DNA of 10,067 bases. Source: a bacterium HR32. GTDB lineage: Bacteria > Sysuimicrobiota > Sysuimicrobiia > Sysuimicrobiales > Sysuimicrobiaceae. Both the position numbers and the translations under genes were made by a program. Within the stretch, counting starts at the first letter, position 1, and every line of letters starts with the position of its first letter. The stretch lies in assembly GCA_002898935.1 (NCBI GenBank), contig BEII01000029.1:1-10067 (forward strand), in the 5' to 3' direction. The notes below the pieces were generated by a model. The model saw only the letters and a list, made by a program, of their open reading frames with translations. It was not told the DNA's origin and ran no database searches. Positions 1-6,633 of the stretch are shown here, one piece after another.

Positions 1-2435
1 CCCCGCCCGCGCAGCCGCGCGGTCACCGCGATCACCCGCTCACGGCCCCGCCGCTCGATCTGCGCGGGGCCCAGGTCCCGCACGAGCGTCGCCACCTGCC
101 GCAGCGCCACGGTCCGGCCGTCCGGGGTCGTGAGGGGTACTGCGAGGACGTCCTGCGCCAGCTGCCGCTGCGCTTCCGGCAGCCGCACCACCACGTCCAC
201 CTCCGTGCCCCCTTCCCGCACGAGGGTGGCTACCTGCCCCGCGACCGCCGCCTGTAGGGCCTGCGCGATCTGCACGGGCGACAGCCCGAACGTCGCAGCC
301 CGATGCGCGTCCACCCGTACGGCCAGCTCCGGCGCCTGCTCCTCCCGCTGGATGGCCGCGTCCGTTACCCCCGGCACGGTCTCCAGCAGCGCACGCACCT
401 CCCCGGCGATCCGCATCGCCTCCCGCAGGTCATAGCCGCGCACCTCCACGGAGATGGGGTCCTGGCTCGTCCCGAACCGCAGGACCCCCAGGGCCCCGGA
501 GCTCGCGCGCACCACGACACGCCCGCCGGGGACCGCCAGGACCCTGCGAAGCGCCTGTGCCACCTCCTCGGTAGACCGCTGCCGCTCCGCACGCGGGGCG
601 AGCCGCAGCCGCAGAGAACCCGACCAGCTCCCGAAGGAGGCGCTGCCCACGAGCGAAGTCACGTCCCGGACTTCCGGCGCCACCTGCCGGGCGGTGCGCT
701 CCAGGACCTGCAGGGTCCGGTCGGCTACCGCCAGGTCGGTGCCCGCGGGCAGGCGCACGTTCACGAACACCTCGCCCTCGTCCGTCTGGGGGAGCAGCTC
801 GGACCCCAGAAGGGGGAACAGCGCAACCGTCAGCAGCGCCGCCAGGCCCGACAGGGCGAACACCGCCGCGCGGCGGCGGAGGGCGGCGCGCAGCACGCCC
901 CGGTATCCCTCCACCAAGGCGTGTACCCAGCCTCCCGAGGCGCCCGAGCGCATCCGCGGCAGCCAGGAGGCCAGCACGGGAGTCAGGGTCAGGGAGACGA
1001 ACAGCGAGCAGAGCAGGGCGAACACCACCACGAAGCTGAACTGTACGAACATCTGGGTGACCAGGGCACCGCTGCGGAGGAACACCACGGGCAGGAACAC
1101 CACCACCGTGGTCAGGGTGGATGCGGTCACTGCGCCCGCCACCTCCTGCACGCCCCGCAGGGCCGCTTCCCTGCCCCCGTGGCCCGCCTCCCGGTACCGG
1201 AAGATGTTCTCGAGGACCACGATCGCGGTGTCGACCAGCATGCCGACCCCCAGGGCCAAGGCGCCCAGGGTCATCAGGTTCACCGTGTAGCCCGCAAAGT
1301 ACATGAGGGCGAAGGCTGCCAGCAGGGAGATGGGGATGGTGGCCGCTACCACCAGCACGCTGCGCAGGTCGCGCAGAAACAACCACAGGACGCCCACCGC
1401 CAGGCCTGCACCTACCAGCAGCGACTCCTGCACGGACCGGATGGCGCTGCGGATAAACTGGGCGCTGTCTCCCAGGACGTGGAAGCGCACGTCCACCAGC
1501 TGTCTGTCCAGCCGCTCCACCTCCCGCCGCACCCCGTCCGAGACCGCCACGGTGTTGACGCCCGGCTGCCGCTGTACCTGGAGGAGGATCCCGGGCTGCC
1601 TGTTCACGCGCACGCGACCGGTCTCGTCCGCCAGGGTGCGCCGCACCATGGCCACGTCCTGCACCCGCACGGGCCGTCCGCCTCGCACCGCCACAACCGT
1701 GGACCGAATGTGGCCCAGGTCCTCGTACCGGCTCACGAGGCGCACGGTCACTCGCCGGGACCCCTCCAGCACCTGACCCGCGGGCGCGGACAGGTTGGTG
1801 CGCGCCAGCGCCTGTACCAGGTCCTGCTGGGAGACGCGCAGGGCCTGCATGCGCGCGCGGTCGGCCTCCACCCGGATCTCCTCCCGGGTCCCGCCCCGCA
1901 GCTCCACCACCGCCACGCCCGGGACCCGCTCCACCCGGAACAGCACCTGCTCTTGCGCGAGCCGCACGAGGTCCGCGAGGCCCACGCGCGAGCCCGGTGC
2001 CGCCACCAGGCCGATCTGGAGGATGGGCATCTGAGACGGGTCGAACTTGAACACTACGGGCGGGGTGGCCCGCTCCGGCAGCCGGCGGCGGACCCGTTCG
2101 ATGGCCGCCCGGAGGTCCGCGGCGGCCGCGTCCAGGTCCCGGCCGAAGTCGAAGGTGGCGGTCACCCGGGAAGTCCCGAGGCTCGAGACCGACACCACGT
2201 CCAGCACGCCTGGAACCGTGCTGACCGCCTCTTCGATCACCCGGGAGACGAGGTTTTCCACCTCCTCAGGCCCGGCAGCCGGGTAGTCGGTGACCACCGT
2301 CAGGCGCGGGCGCGTGATCTCCGGCAGCAGGTCGATGGGCAGCCCCGCGAGGCTCGCCACACCCACCAGGACCACCGCGCAGAAGACGATGCAGGTCCCG
2401 ATCGGCCGGGCCAGGGTCAGGCGGTAGAAATTCAC
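1..2435 (-). CDS. RND-family efflux transporter permease subunit (HAE1/AcrB-like), 3' end cut by window edge
   Basis: This is an inner-membrane, proton-driven efflux permease, expected to work with the adjacent adaptor. About 811 codons are present; RND permeases are usually 1000-1050 residues, so the second membrane block (TM8-12) lies beyond the left edge. The protein opens MNFYRLTLARPIG, followed by TM1 and the LPIDLLPE hallmark. TM2-TM6 lie roughly at residues 339-490, the two porter regions at about 33-330 and 555-811, and TM7 near 535. The TM4 signature reads GMLVDTAIVVLEN: the first proton-relay aspartate is D402, and the second position, Asp in AcrB, is T403. VD followed by a non-Asp residue occurs in other HAE1 relatives and in metal pumps. 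The GTG start overlaps the adaptor's TGA by 4 nt (GTGA), with GGAGG 5 nt upstream, so the two are probably translationally coupled. No frameshift was seen. The substrate cannot be inferred. Confidence 0.95.
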   Translation of the reverse strand, partial: MNFYRLTLARPIGTCIVFCAVVLVGVASLAGLPIDLLPEITRPRLTVVTDYPAAGPEEVENLVSRVIEEAVSTVPGVLDVVSVSSLGTSRVTATFDFGRDLDAAAADLRAAIERVRRRLPERATPPVVFKFDPSQMPILQIGLVAAPGSRVGLADLVRLAQEQVLFRVERVPGVAVVELRGGTREEIRVEADRARMQALRVSQQDLVQALARTNLSAPAGQVLEGSRRVTVRLVSRYEDLGHIRSTVVAVRGGRPVRVQDVAMVRRTLADETGRVRVNRQPGILLQVQRQPGVNTVAVSDGVRREVERLDRQLVDVRFHVLGDSAQFIRSAIRSVQESLLVGAGLAVGVLWLFLRDLRSVLVVAATIPISLLAAFALMYFAGYTVNLMTLGALALGVGMLVDTAIVVLENIFRYREAGHGGREAALRGVQEVAGAVTASTLTTVVVFLPVVFLRSGALVTQMFVQFSFVVVFALLCSLFVSLTLTPVLASWLPRMRSGASGGWVHALVEGYRGVLRAALRRRAAVFALSGLAALLTVALFPLLGSELLPQTDEGEVFVNVRLPAGTDLAVADRTLQVLERTARQVAPEVRDVTSLVGSASFGSWSGSLRLRLAPRAERQRSTEEVAQALRRVLAVPGGRVVVRASSGALGVLRFGTSQDPISVEVRGYDLREAMRIAGEVRALLETVPGVTDAAIQREEQAPELAVRVDAHRAATFGLSPVQIAQALQAAVAGQVATLVREGGTEVDVVVRLPEAQRQLAQDVLAVPLTTPDGRTVALRQVATLVRDLGPAQIERRGRERVIAVTARLRGR

Positions 2436-3886
2436 GGCTGCCTCCGCTGCCGGCTCGGGCCTACCCGAAGGCCTTCTGGGGTCCGGACGGTCACTCCGTC
2501 TCGCAGGGTTTCCTGACCCGCCACCACCACGCGCTCGCCTGCGCCGATCCCAGTCCGGACCTCCACCCTCCGTCCGTCCGACAGGCCGGTGGTCACCTCC
2601 CGTTCCCGCGCCACGTCACCCTCCACGACGAACACCACCGCCCGGCCGGAGCGGCGCAAGACGGCTTCCACCGGAACCGTGACCACCCCGTCCCGGCGCG
2701 CCAGCACCGCCCGAACGCGTGCGGTCATGCCGGGCCGGAGCAGGCCCTCGGGGTTGGGCACTTCTACCTTGACCTCCGCGGTGCGGGTCTCCGGAGACAG
2801 CAGGGGGTTTGTGCCCGCCACGCGTCCCGTGAACACGCGGCCGGGCACGGCGTCCGCGGTCACCTCCACCGCAGAACCTCTCTGCAGCGCACCCAGCTCC
2901 CGCTCCGGTACGGGGAAGGCCACCACGGCGGGGTCGGTGCGCACCACCTGCACGAGGCGGGTGGACGGTGACACGGTGTCGCCGGGGTCCACCGCCCGTG
3001 CCGCCACTACCCCCGCGACGGGAGCCCGCACCAGGCTTTCCGCGAGGGAGGTGTGCACCTGTCGGAAGTTCACCTCCGCCTGGGCCAGCAACCTGCGGGC
3101 GTGCTCCAGCGCGACCTCCGCCTGGGACGCCTGGGCCTGGGCCTGACGCAGCGCGACCTCTGCCTGGCGGACCTGCCCGCGGGCCACTTCCACTTCCTCG
3201 GCAGAAGGCCCTCGCCTCAAAAGCGCCAGCTGTTGCTCCGCCGCCCGTAGCCTGGCTTCCTGGACCGCCACCTCCGTGCGGGCCGCGTCCACCGCCTGCT
3301 GCGCCACGAACCCCTGTCGGAAGAGCTCCTCGGCCCTGCGGAGCTGCGCCTGCGCGAACTCCAGGCTGGCCTGAGCCTGCCGCACCTGTTCTTCGGCTTG
3401 CCGGACCTGCTCCGGGGGACTGCCCGCCAGCAGCTGGTGCAGACGGGCCTGCTGCACCTGCAGCGCTGCCCGTGCCTGCTCCACTTGTACTCGGAGGGTG
3501 CGGAGGTTCGCTTCCGCCTGCCGGACCTGGACCGCTTGGGCGTCCCGTGCGGCGGCGGCCCGCTGCAAGTCGTAGCGGAGCTCCCGGGGATCCAGGCGTA
3601 CCAGCATCTGTCCGGCCTGGACCCGGTCGCCGTCCCCGACCAGGACCTCTGCCACGACGCCGGGGATCCGTGCGACCACCTCCACGGTCGATGTGGCCTG
3701 CACGTCTCCCGAGTATGCGGCCTCCTGCACCACGCTGCCTACAGAGGCCTGTCCCACCTGGACCACGGCGAACCGAGGCGCCTGGGGTGCGGCGGCCTGC
3801 CGGCGGGCCTGCAGGGCACCCTGCACTCGCCAGGCGCCCAGGGCCACCAACCCCAAGCCCACCGCGAGCCCCACCCACCGTCTCAC
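2432..3886 (-). CDS. RND efflux periplasmic adaptor (HlyD/AcrA-type membrane fusion protein)
   Basis: This adaptor links the permease encoded next to an outer-membrane channel. It has 484 residues and starts at GTG. An N-terminal membrane anchor spans residues 4-22. The first half of the lipoyl/barrel-sandwich domain is at 71-100 (ARIPGVVAEVLVGDGDRVQ), and its second half is at 285-317 (LVRAPVAGVVAARAVDPGD). The beta-barrel covers about 318-395 (with LLRPGMTARVR) and the membrane-proximal domain about 400-475. Residues 101-282 between the lipoyl halves are almost all Ala, Gln, Arg and Glu and form a predicted coiled coil of about 180 residues. That is much longer than the hairpin of AcrA and closer to HlyD-type adaptors. 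The segment looks internally duplicated (near 151-188 and 221-258). The gene begins 23 nt after the hydrolase stop and its TGA overlaps the permease start. No TolC-like partner is encoded in the window. Confidence 0.95.
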   Translation of the reverse strand: MRRWVGLAVGLGLVALGAWRVQGALQARRQAAAPQAPRFAVVQVGQASVGSVVQEAAYSGDVQATSTVEVVARIPGVVAEVLVGDGDRVQAGQMLVRLDPRELRYDLQRAAAARDAQAVQVRQAEANLRTLRVQVEQARAALQVQQARLHQLLAGSPPEQVRQAEEQVRQAQASLEFAQAQLRRAEELFRQGFVAQQAVDAARTEVAVQEARLRAAEQQLALLRRGPSAEEVEVARGQVRQAEVALRQAQAQASQAEVALEHARRLLAQAEVNFRQVHTSLAESLVRAPVAGVVAARAVDPGDTVSPSTRLVQVVRTDPAVVAFPVPERELGALQRGSAVEVTADAVPGRVFTGRVAGTNPLLSPETRTAEVKVEVPNPEGLLRPGMTARVRAVLARRDGVVTVPVEAVLRRSGRAVVFVVEGDVAREREVTTGLSDGRRVEVRTGIGAGERVVVAGQETLRDGVTVRTPEGLRVGPSRQRRQP

Positions 3887-3909
3887 GCGCTCTCCGTCCT
3901 CCGCTCCGA

Positions 3910-4851
3910 CTAGGACTCAAGATACCGCCCGAACCAGTCCAGTGCACGTTCCCAGGCCTGCCGGGCGGCCTGCGGGTTGTAGCGTGGACCGGTGTCGTTG
4001 AAGAAGGCGTGCTCCACGCCCGGGTAGATGACGATCTCGTGGACGACCCCGGCGCGCTGCAGGGCCTCCCGCAGCGCAGGGATACCCTGGTTGATCCGCT
4101 CGTCTCGCTCCGCGTAGATGCCGAGGACCGCCGCCCGGATGTGCGGTACCTGGTCCAGGGGTGGGTTCGACCCGTAGAAGGGGACCGCGGCGCGCAGCTG
4201 CGGGCTCGCGGTGGCCAGGCGCCAAGTCATCCCTCCGCCGAAGCACCAGCCCACAGCCCCGAGCCGGTCGGAACGCACGAAGGGCTGCTGTCCCAGGTAC
4301 TGCACCGCGGCGACGAGCATCGCCACGAGCTGGTCCGGCGGGGTGCGTCCGAGCAGGGCCGTGACCTGGGCCGAGTCCTGGAACCGGTCGGTGCCGCCTT
4401 CGTGGGACGCCAGGTCCACCGCGAGCGCCACGTAGCCCACCTTGGCGAAGCGGCGCGCCACGTCCTTGATGTGCTCCACGAGTCCTCGGTTCTCGTGCAC
4501 CACCACCAGGCCCGGTGATTGAGGCCGGTTCCGCGGCCGGGCCAGGTAGCCCAGGACGCTCGTAGACTCCTGCCGGAACGTCACGGACGCTACCTCGATG
4601 ACCGGGTCGTCCGCGGGCACCGTGACGCCTCCGGTCTGGCGGGGTGGAGGCGCCTGCGCGCTGGCCGCCCCCAGCTCTGCCGCGGATGCCGCCTCGCCCA
4701 CCGAACTCAGCAGCGCCAGGGCCGCCGCCTGCGAGCCTGCCATGGCCAGCACCCTGCGCAGGAACTCCCGCCGGTCCAGCCTGCCCGCGCGGTAGTCTTC
4801 CGCCCACTCCTCCAGGATGTACCGGCCCAGGTCGGTCACCGGTGCGTCCAT
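3910..4851 (-). CDS. Dienelactone hydrolase family protein with Tat-type signal
   Basis: This is an alpha/beta hydrolase of the dienelactone hydrolase family, 313 residues from the ATG chosen here. The triad is visible: Cys203 in GWCFGG, Asp250 in YAERDERI and His281 in VEHAFFND. Glu120 in VVVHENRG sits where family members carry the glutamate that controls the nucleophile. The N-terminus has a twin-arginine motif, DRREFLRR (residues 26-33), then a hydrophobic stretch ending in an Ala-rich region near 45-67, so the folded enzyme is probably exported by Tat. The true substrate is unknown; family members hydrolyse lactones and other esters. Start choice is uncertain: GGGAGGGG at 4863-4870 is 11 nt from this ATG, but a GTG at 4860 (three residues more) is closer. 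An ATG at 4923 is also in frame but would overlap the VWA gene by 44 nt. The gene lies 28 nt after the VWA gene and 23 nt before the adaptor, in the same operon. Confidence 0.92.
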   Translation of the reverse strand: MDAPVTDLGRYILEEWAEDYRAGRLDRREFLRRVLAMAGSQAAALALLSSVGEAASAAELGAASAQAPPPRQTGGVTVPADDPVIEVASVTFRQESTSVLGYLARPRNRPQSPGLVVVHENRGLVEHIKDVARRFAKVGYVALAVDLASHEGGTDRFQDSAQVTALLGRTPPDQLVAMLVAAVQYLGQQPFVRSDRLGAVGWCFGGGMTWRLATASPQLRAAVPFYGSNPPLDQVPHIRAAVLGIYAERDERINQGIPALREALQRAGVVHEIVIYPGVEHAFFNDTGPRYNPQAARQAWERALDWFGRYLES

Positions 4852-4879
4852 GTCCGTCACCACCCCTCCCGTGCGCTGT

Positions 4880-5827
4880 TCACAGGACCCGGTACGCGTG
4901 GCTGCCTGCCCACCAGCTGGCAACCAAGGCGACCGCAGCCACCAGGGCCGCCAGGCCCGACAGCTCTTCCCGCCGCGTCTGCCAGCTCACCCGGTACGCC
5001 AGCTGCCGGTACACCTTGCTCAACCCCGCGCTGTCTGTGGCGTGGAAATACTCCCCACCCGTCCTGCGGGCGACCTCCTTCAGGGTCTCCTCATCCAGGG
5101 GGCCGCCGATGGTCCACACGGGGTCCCGGGGCGCGGGGTCTCCGATCCCCACGGTGTACACCACCACCTTCTGCTGCCGAGCCACCTCCGCCGCCTCCAG
5201 GGGATCCACGCCGGTGTTGCTGCGGCCGTCCGAGAGGAGCACCACCGTCCCGGGCGGCGCGGAAGCGTCCAGCTGGAAGCCGGACCCTGGCCGCCGCACC
5301 CGTCCCGGCAGGGCGGCCACCGCTTCCAGCAGTCCCTCCCCGATGGCGGTGCGGGGCCGGAAGCTCAAGTCGTCCAAGGTCCGCAGGACCCGGGCGTGGT
5401 CCCGGGTGGGCGGGTGGAGGAGCTCCGCGGTCCCCGCGAAGGCCACCAGTCCCACGGAGGTGCCCGGGGAGAGGCCCCGGAGGAAGGCTCTCGCGGCTCC
5501 CTTCGCAGCCTCCAGTCGGTTGGGGAGCAGGTCCTGCGACCGCATGCTCCCGCTCACGTCGATGCTTAGCACCACCGCGGCGTCCCGCACGGGCAACCGC
5601 ACGGCAACCACGGGCCGCGCGGTGCCGACCACCACCGCGGCCAGGGCACCCAGGTAGAGCAGGGATGCCACGTGGCGCTGCCTTCGGGATAGACCCTCCG
5701 CCTCCGCGGCCCACGGGTGCTTCCACGCGCGGGGCACGCGCCGCCGGCTCAGCCACGCCACCCCCGCGGCCAGCCCCGCCACCAGGGCCAGCCCCCACAG
5801 CGCCGCGGGCCACAGGAACCCTACCAC
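4880..5827 (-). CDS. Membrane-anchored VWA domain protein (BatA-like)
   Basis: This protein of 315 residues has a von Willebrand factor A domain held between membrane segments. TM helices are predicted at about 5-26 and 53-70, with a third at 288-306. The VWA domain spans about 85-280. Its metal-ion-dependent adhesion site is complete: D90-V-S92-G-S94 (DVSGSM), T160 in RPRTAIGEG and D200 in LLSDGRSNTG. This arrangement is that of BatA-type proteins, which usually sit beside a MoxR AAA+ ATPase and a DUF58 protein. Neither is encoded in the window, and the neighbours here are a YceI-like protein and a secreted hydrolase. The GTG start lies 1 nt after the upstream TAG (TAG-C-GTG), with GGGAGAG 8 nt before it, which suggests coupled translation. 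A scaffold or metal-dependent adhesion role at the membrane is inferred, not shown. Confidence 0.93.
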   Translation of the reverse strand: MVGFLWPAALWGLALVAGLAAGVAWLSRRRVPRAWKHPWAAEAEGLSRRQRHVASLLYLGALAAVVVGTARPVVAVRLPVRDAAVVLSIDVSGSMRSQDLLPNRLEAAKGAARAFLRGLSPGTSVGLVAFAGTAELLHPPTRDHARVLRTLDDLSFRPRTAIGEGLLEAVAALPGRVRRPGSGFQLDASAPPGTVVLLSDGRSNTGVDPLEAAEVARQQKVVVYTVGIGDPAPRDPVWTIGGPLDEETLKEVARRTGGEYFHATDSAGLSKVYRQLAYRVSWQTRREELSGLAALVAAVALVASWWAGSHAYRVL

Positions 5828-5828
5828 G

Positions 5829-6467
5829 CTACGGACTCTCCCGCCTGGCGACCAGGTCCAGTTCCAACGTGACGTCGTCCTCCGCCCGCACGAACCCGAG
5901 GATGCTGGGCGGCTGGAACCCGAAGTCGGTCATGCGGACGGACGTGGCGGCCTGCGCCAGCAGCTCTGGGCCTGCCAGGCGCACCGTGGCTTTCCAAACG
6001 ACACGCCGGGTCACGCCGCGCACGGTGAGGTCGCCGACCACCTCAAGCTCCACGGGCTGCCCATCCCGGTAGCGGGAAGGCGCCCCGCGCACCTCGGTGG
6101 ACACGAACCGGGCCTCGGGAAAGCGGGTGGACTCCAGCCACCGCTGCCGGATGGCGTTGTCCCTGCGCGCGCTGTCGGACTGCAGCGTGCTCAGGTCCAC
6201 CACGATGGGGCCCACACGGCTCCGAGCCGGCCTCTGGCGGTCTACCAGGATCACGCCCCGGACGTCCCGGGTTCGGCCCACCGCCACGTTGAACCGCCCT
6301 TCGCCGAGGAAGGTCTCGCCCACGCGGTAGCGCGCCTCGGAGGCCTCGGGGAGGATCTGGTAGCGCTCCAGGGCCGGCTGCGCCGCGCCCGCCGCCACGG
6401 CCGCGAGCACAACCACGAGCCCCGCGAGACCGGCGACGACCCTCGCCCCTTGTCCGCGCTTCCGCAC
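5829..6467 (-). CDS. YceI family protein, secreted
   Basis: This is a YceI-like lipocalin-type beta-barrel protein. Family members bind isoprenoid or polyprenyl chains in the periplasm or serve in stress responses; the ligand here is unknown. From the GTG at 6467 it has 212 residues: a basic n-region (RKRGQGAR), a hydrophobic core and a likely cleavage near residue 28 (AAGAAQ), then the barrel. Recognisable parts are YQILPEASEARYRV, the segment SDSARRDNAIRQRWLES followed by FPEARFVS, the strand GDLTVRGVTRRVVW and the C-terminal FGFQPPSILGFVRAEDDVTLEL. The reading frame stays open to a GTG at 6596, and another GTG lies at 6533, but both would add a basic, low-complexity extension ahead of the signal peptide. 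GGAGG at 6484-6488 is 16 nt from the chosen start, which is too far, so the exact start is not settled. The gene opens the operon that continues into the VWA gene. Confidence 0.85.
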   Translation of the reverse strand: MRKRGQGARVVAGLAGLVVVLAAVAAGAAQPALERYQILPEASEARYRVGETFLGEGRFNVAVGRTRDVRGVILVDRQRPARSRVGPIVVDLSTLQSDSARRDNAIRQRWLESTRFPEARFVSTEVRGAPSRYRDGQPVELEVVGDLTVRGVTRRVVWKATVRLAGPELLAQAATSVRMTDFGFQPPSILGFVRAEDDVTLELDLVARRESP

Positions 6468-6484
6468 GCGATCAAGTCGCGCGC

Positions 6485-6497
6485 CTCCGGTCCGGAG
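6485..6497. repeat. Perfect inverted repeat, 6-bp arms around 1 nt
   Basis: CTCCGG-T-CCGGAG on the plus strand. On the minus strand the right arm runs into GGAGG, the best Shine-Dalgarno-like match upstream of the YceI gene, so folding could hide it. Short and GC-rich, so chance is possible. Confidence 0.4.
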
Positions 6498-6532
6498 ACT
6501 GGGGGAGCGCTCGCGTGGCCGCCGCGCGCTCA

Positions 6533-6544
6533 CCCCCGCGGGGG
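6533..6544. repeat. Perfect 12-bp palindrome
   Basis: CCCCCGCGGGGG lies in the gap between the protease gene and the YceI gene. It could be a protein-binding site or a hairpin element, but runs of G and C are frequent in DNA of this composition. Confidence 0.4.
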
Positions 6545-6586
6545 CAGGCGTCGTAGCGAGGAGCACCGGGACGGCTCGCCGCACCA

Positions 6587-6633
6587 CGCGGCTCACCGTA
6601 CGCGGCGCGTGTAACCCGCCGGTGAAAGCCGCG
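6587..6633 (-). terminator. Hairpin immediately after the Lon-like gene; possible terminator or attenuator
   Basis: The base after the protease TGA starts an inverted repeat. Arm CGCGGC plus CACCG (split by TTT) pairs with CGGTG plus GCCGCG (split by A), giving 11 pairs. A second palindrome, ACGCG-C-CGCGT (6600-6610), sits inside the loop. There is no T-run after the stem on the minus strand, so it is not a classic intrinsic terminator. It may stabilise the 3' end, pause the polymerase or separate the Lon unit from the YceI operon. Confidence 0.45.

Noticed and set aside
303..2516. 737-codon open frame on the plus strand opposite the RND permease
   Set aside because: Composition is Arg, Pro, His and Gln-rich with no domain, and it is an antisense shadow of a clear RND gene in GC-rich DNA.
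2968..4518. 516-codon plus-strand frame opposite the adaptor and hydrolase
   Set aside because: Low-complexity Pro/Arg/Ala sequence crossing two well-supported minus-strand genes.
4519..6072. 517-codon plus-strand frame opposite the hydrolase, VWA and YceI genes
   Set aside because: It spans several real genes on the other strand and has Pro/Arg-rich nonsense composition.
6251..6475. Alternative frame starting at TTG 6475 with the best-placed GGAGG
   Set aside because: The product is Arg/Ser-rich without family features, whereas the overlapping frame encodes a clear YceI protein.
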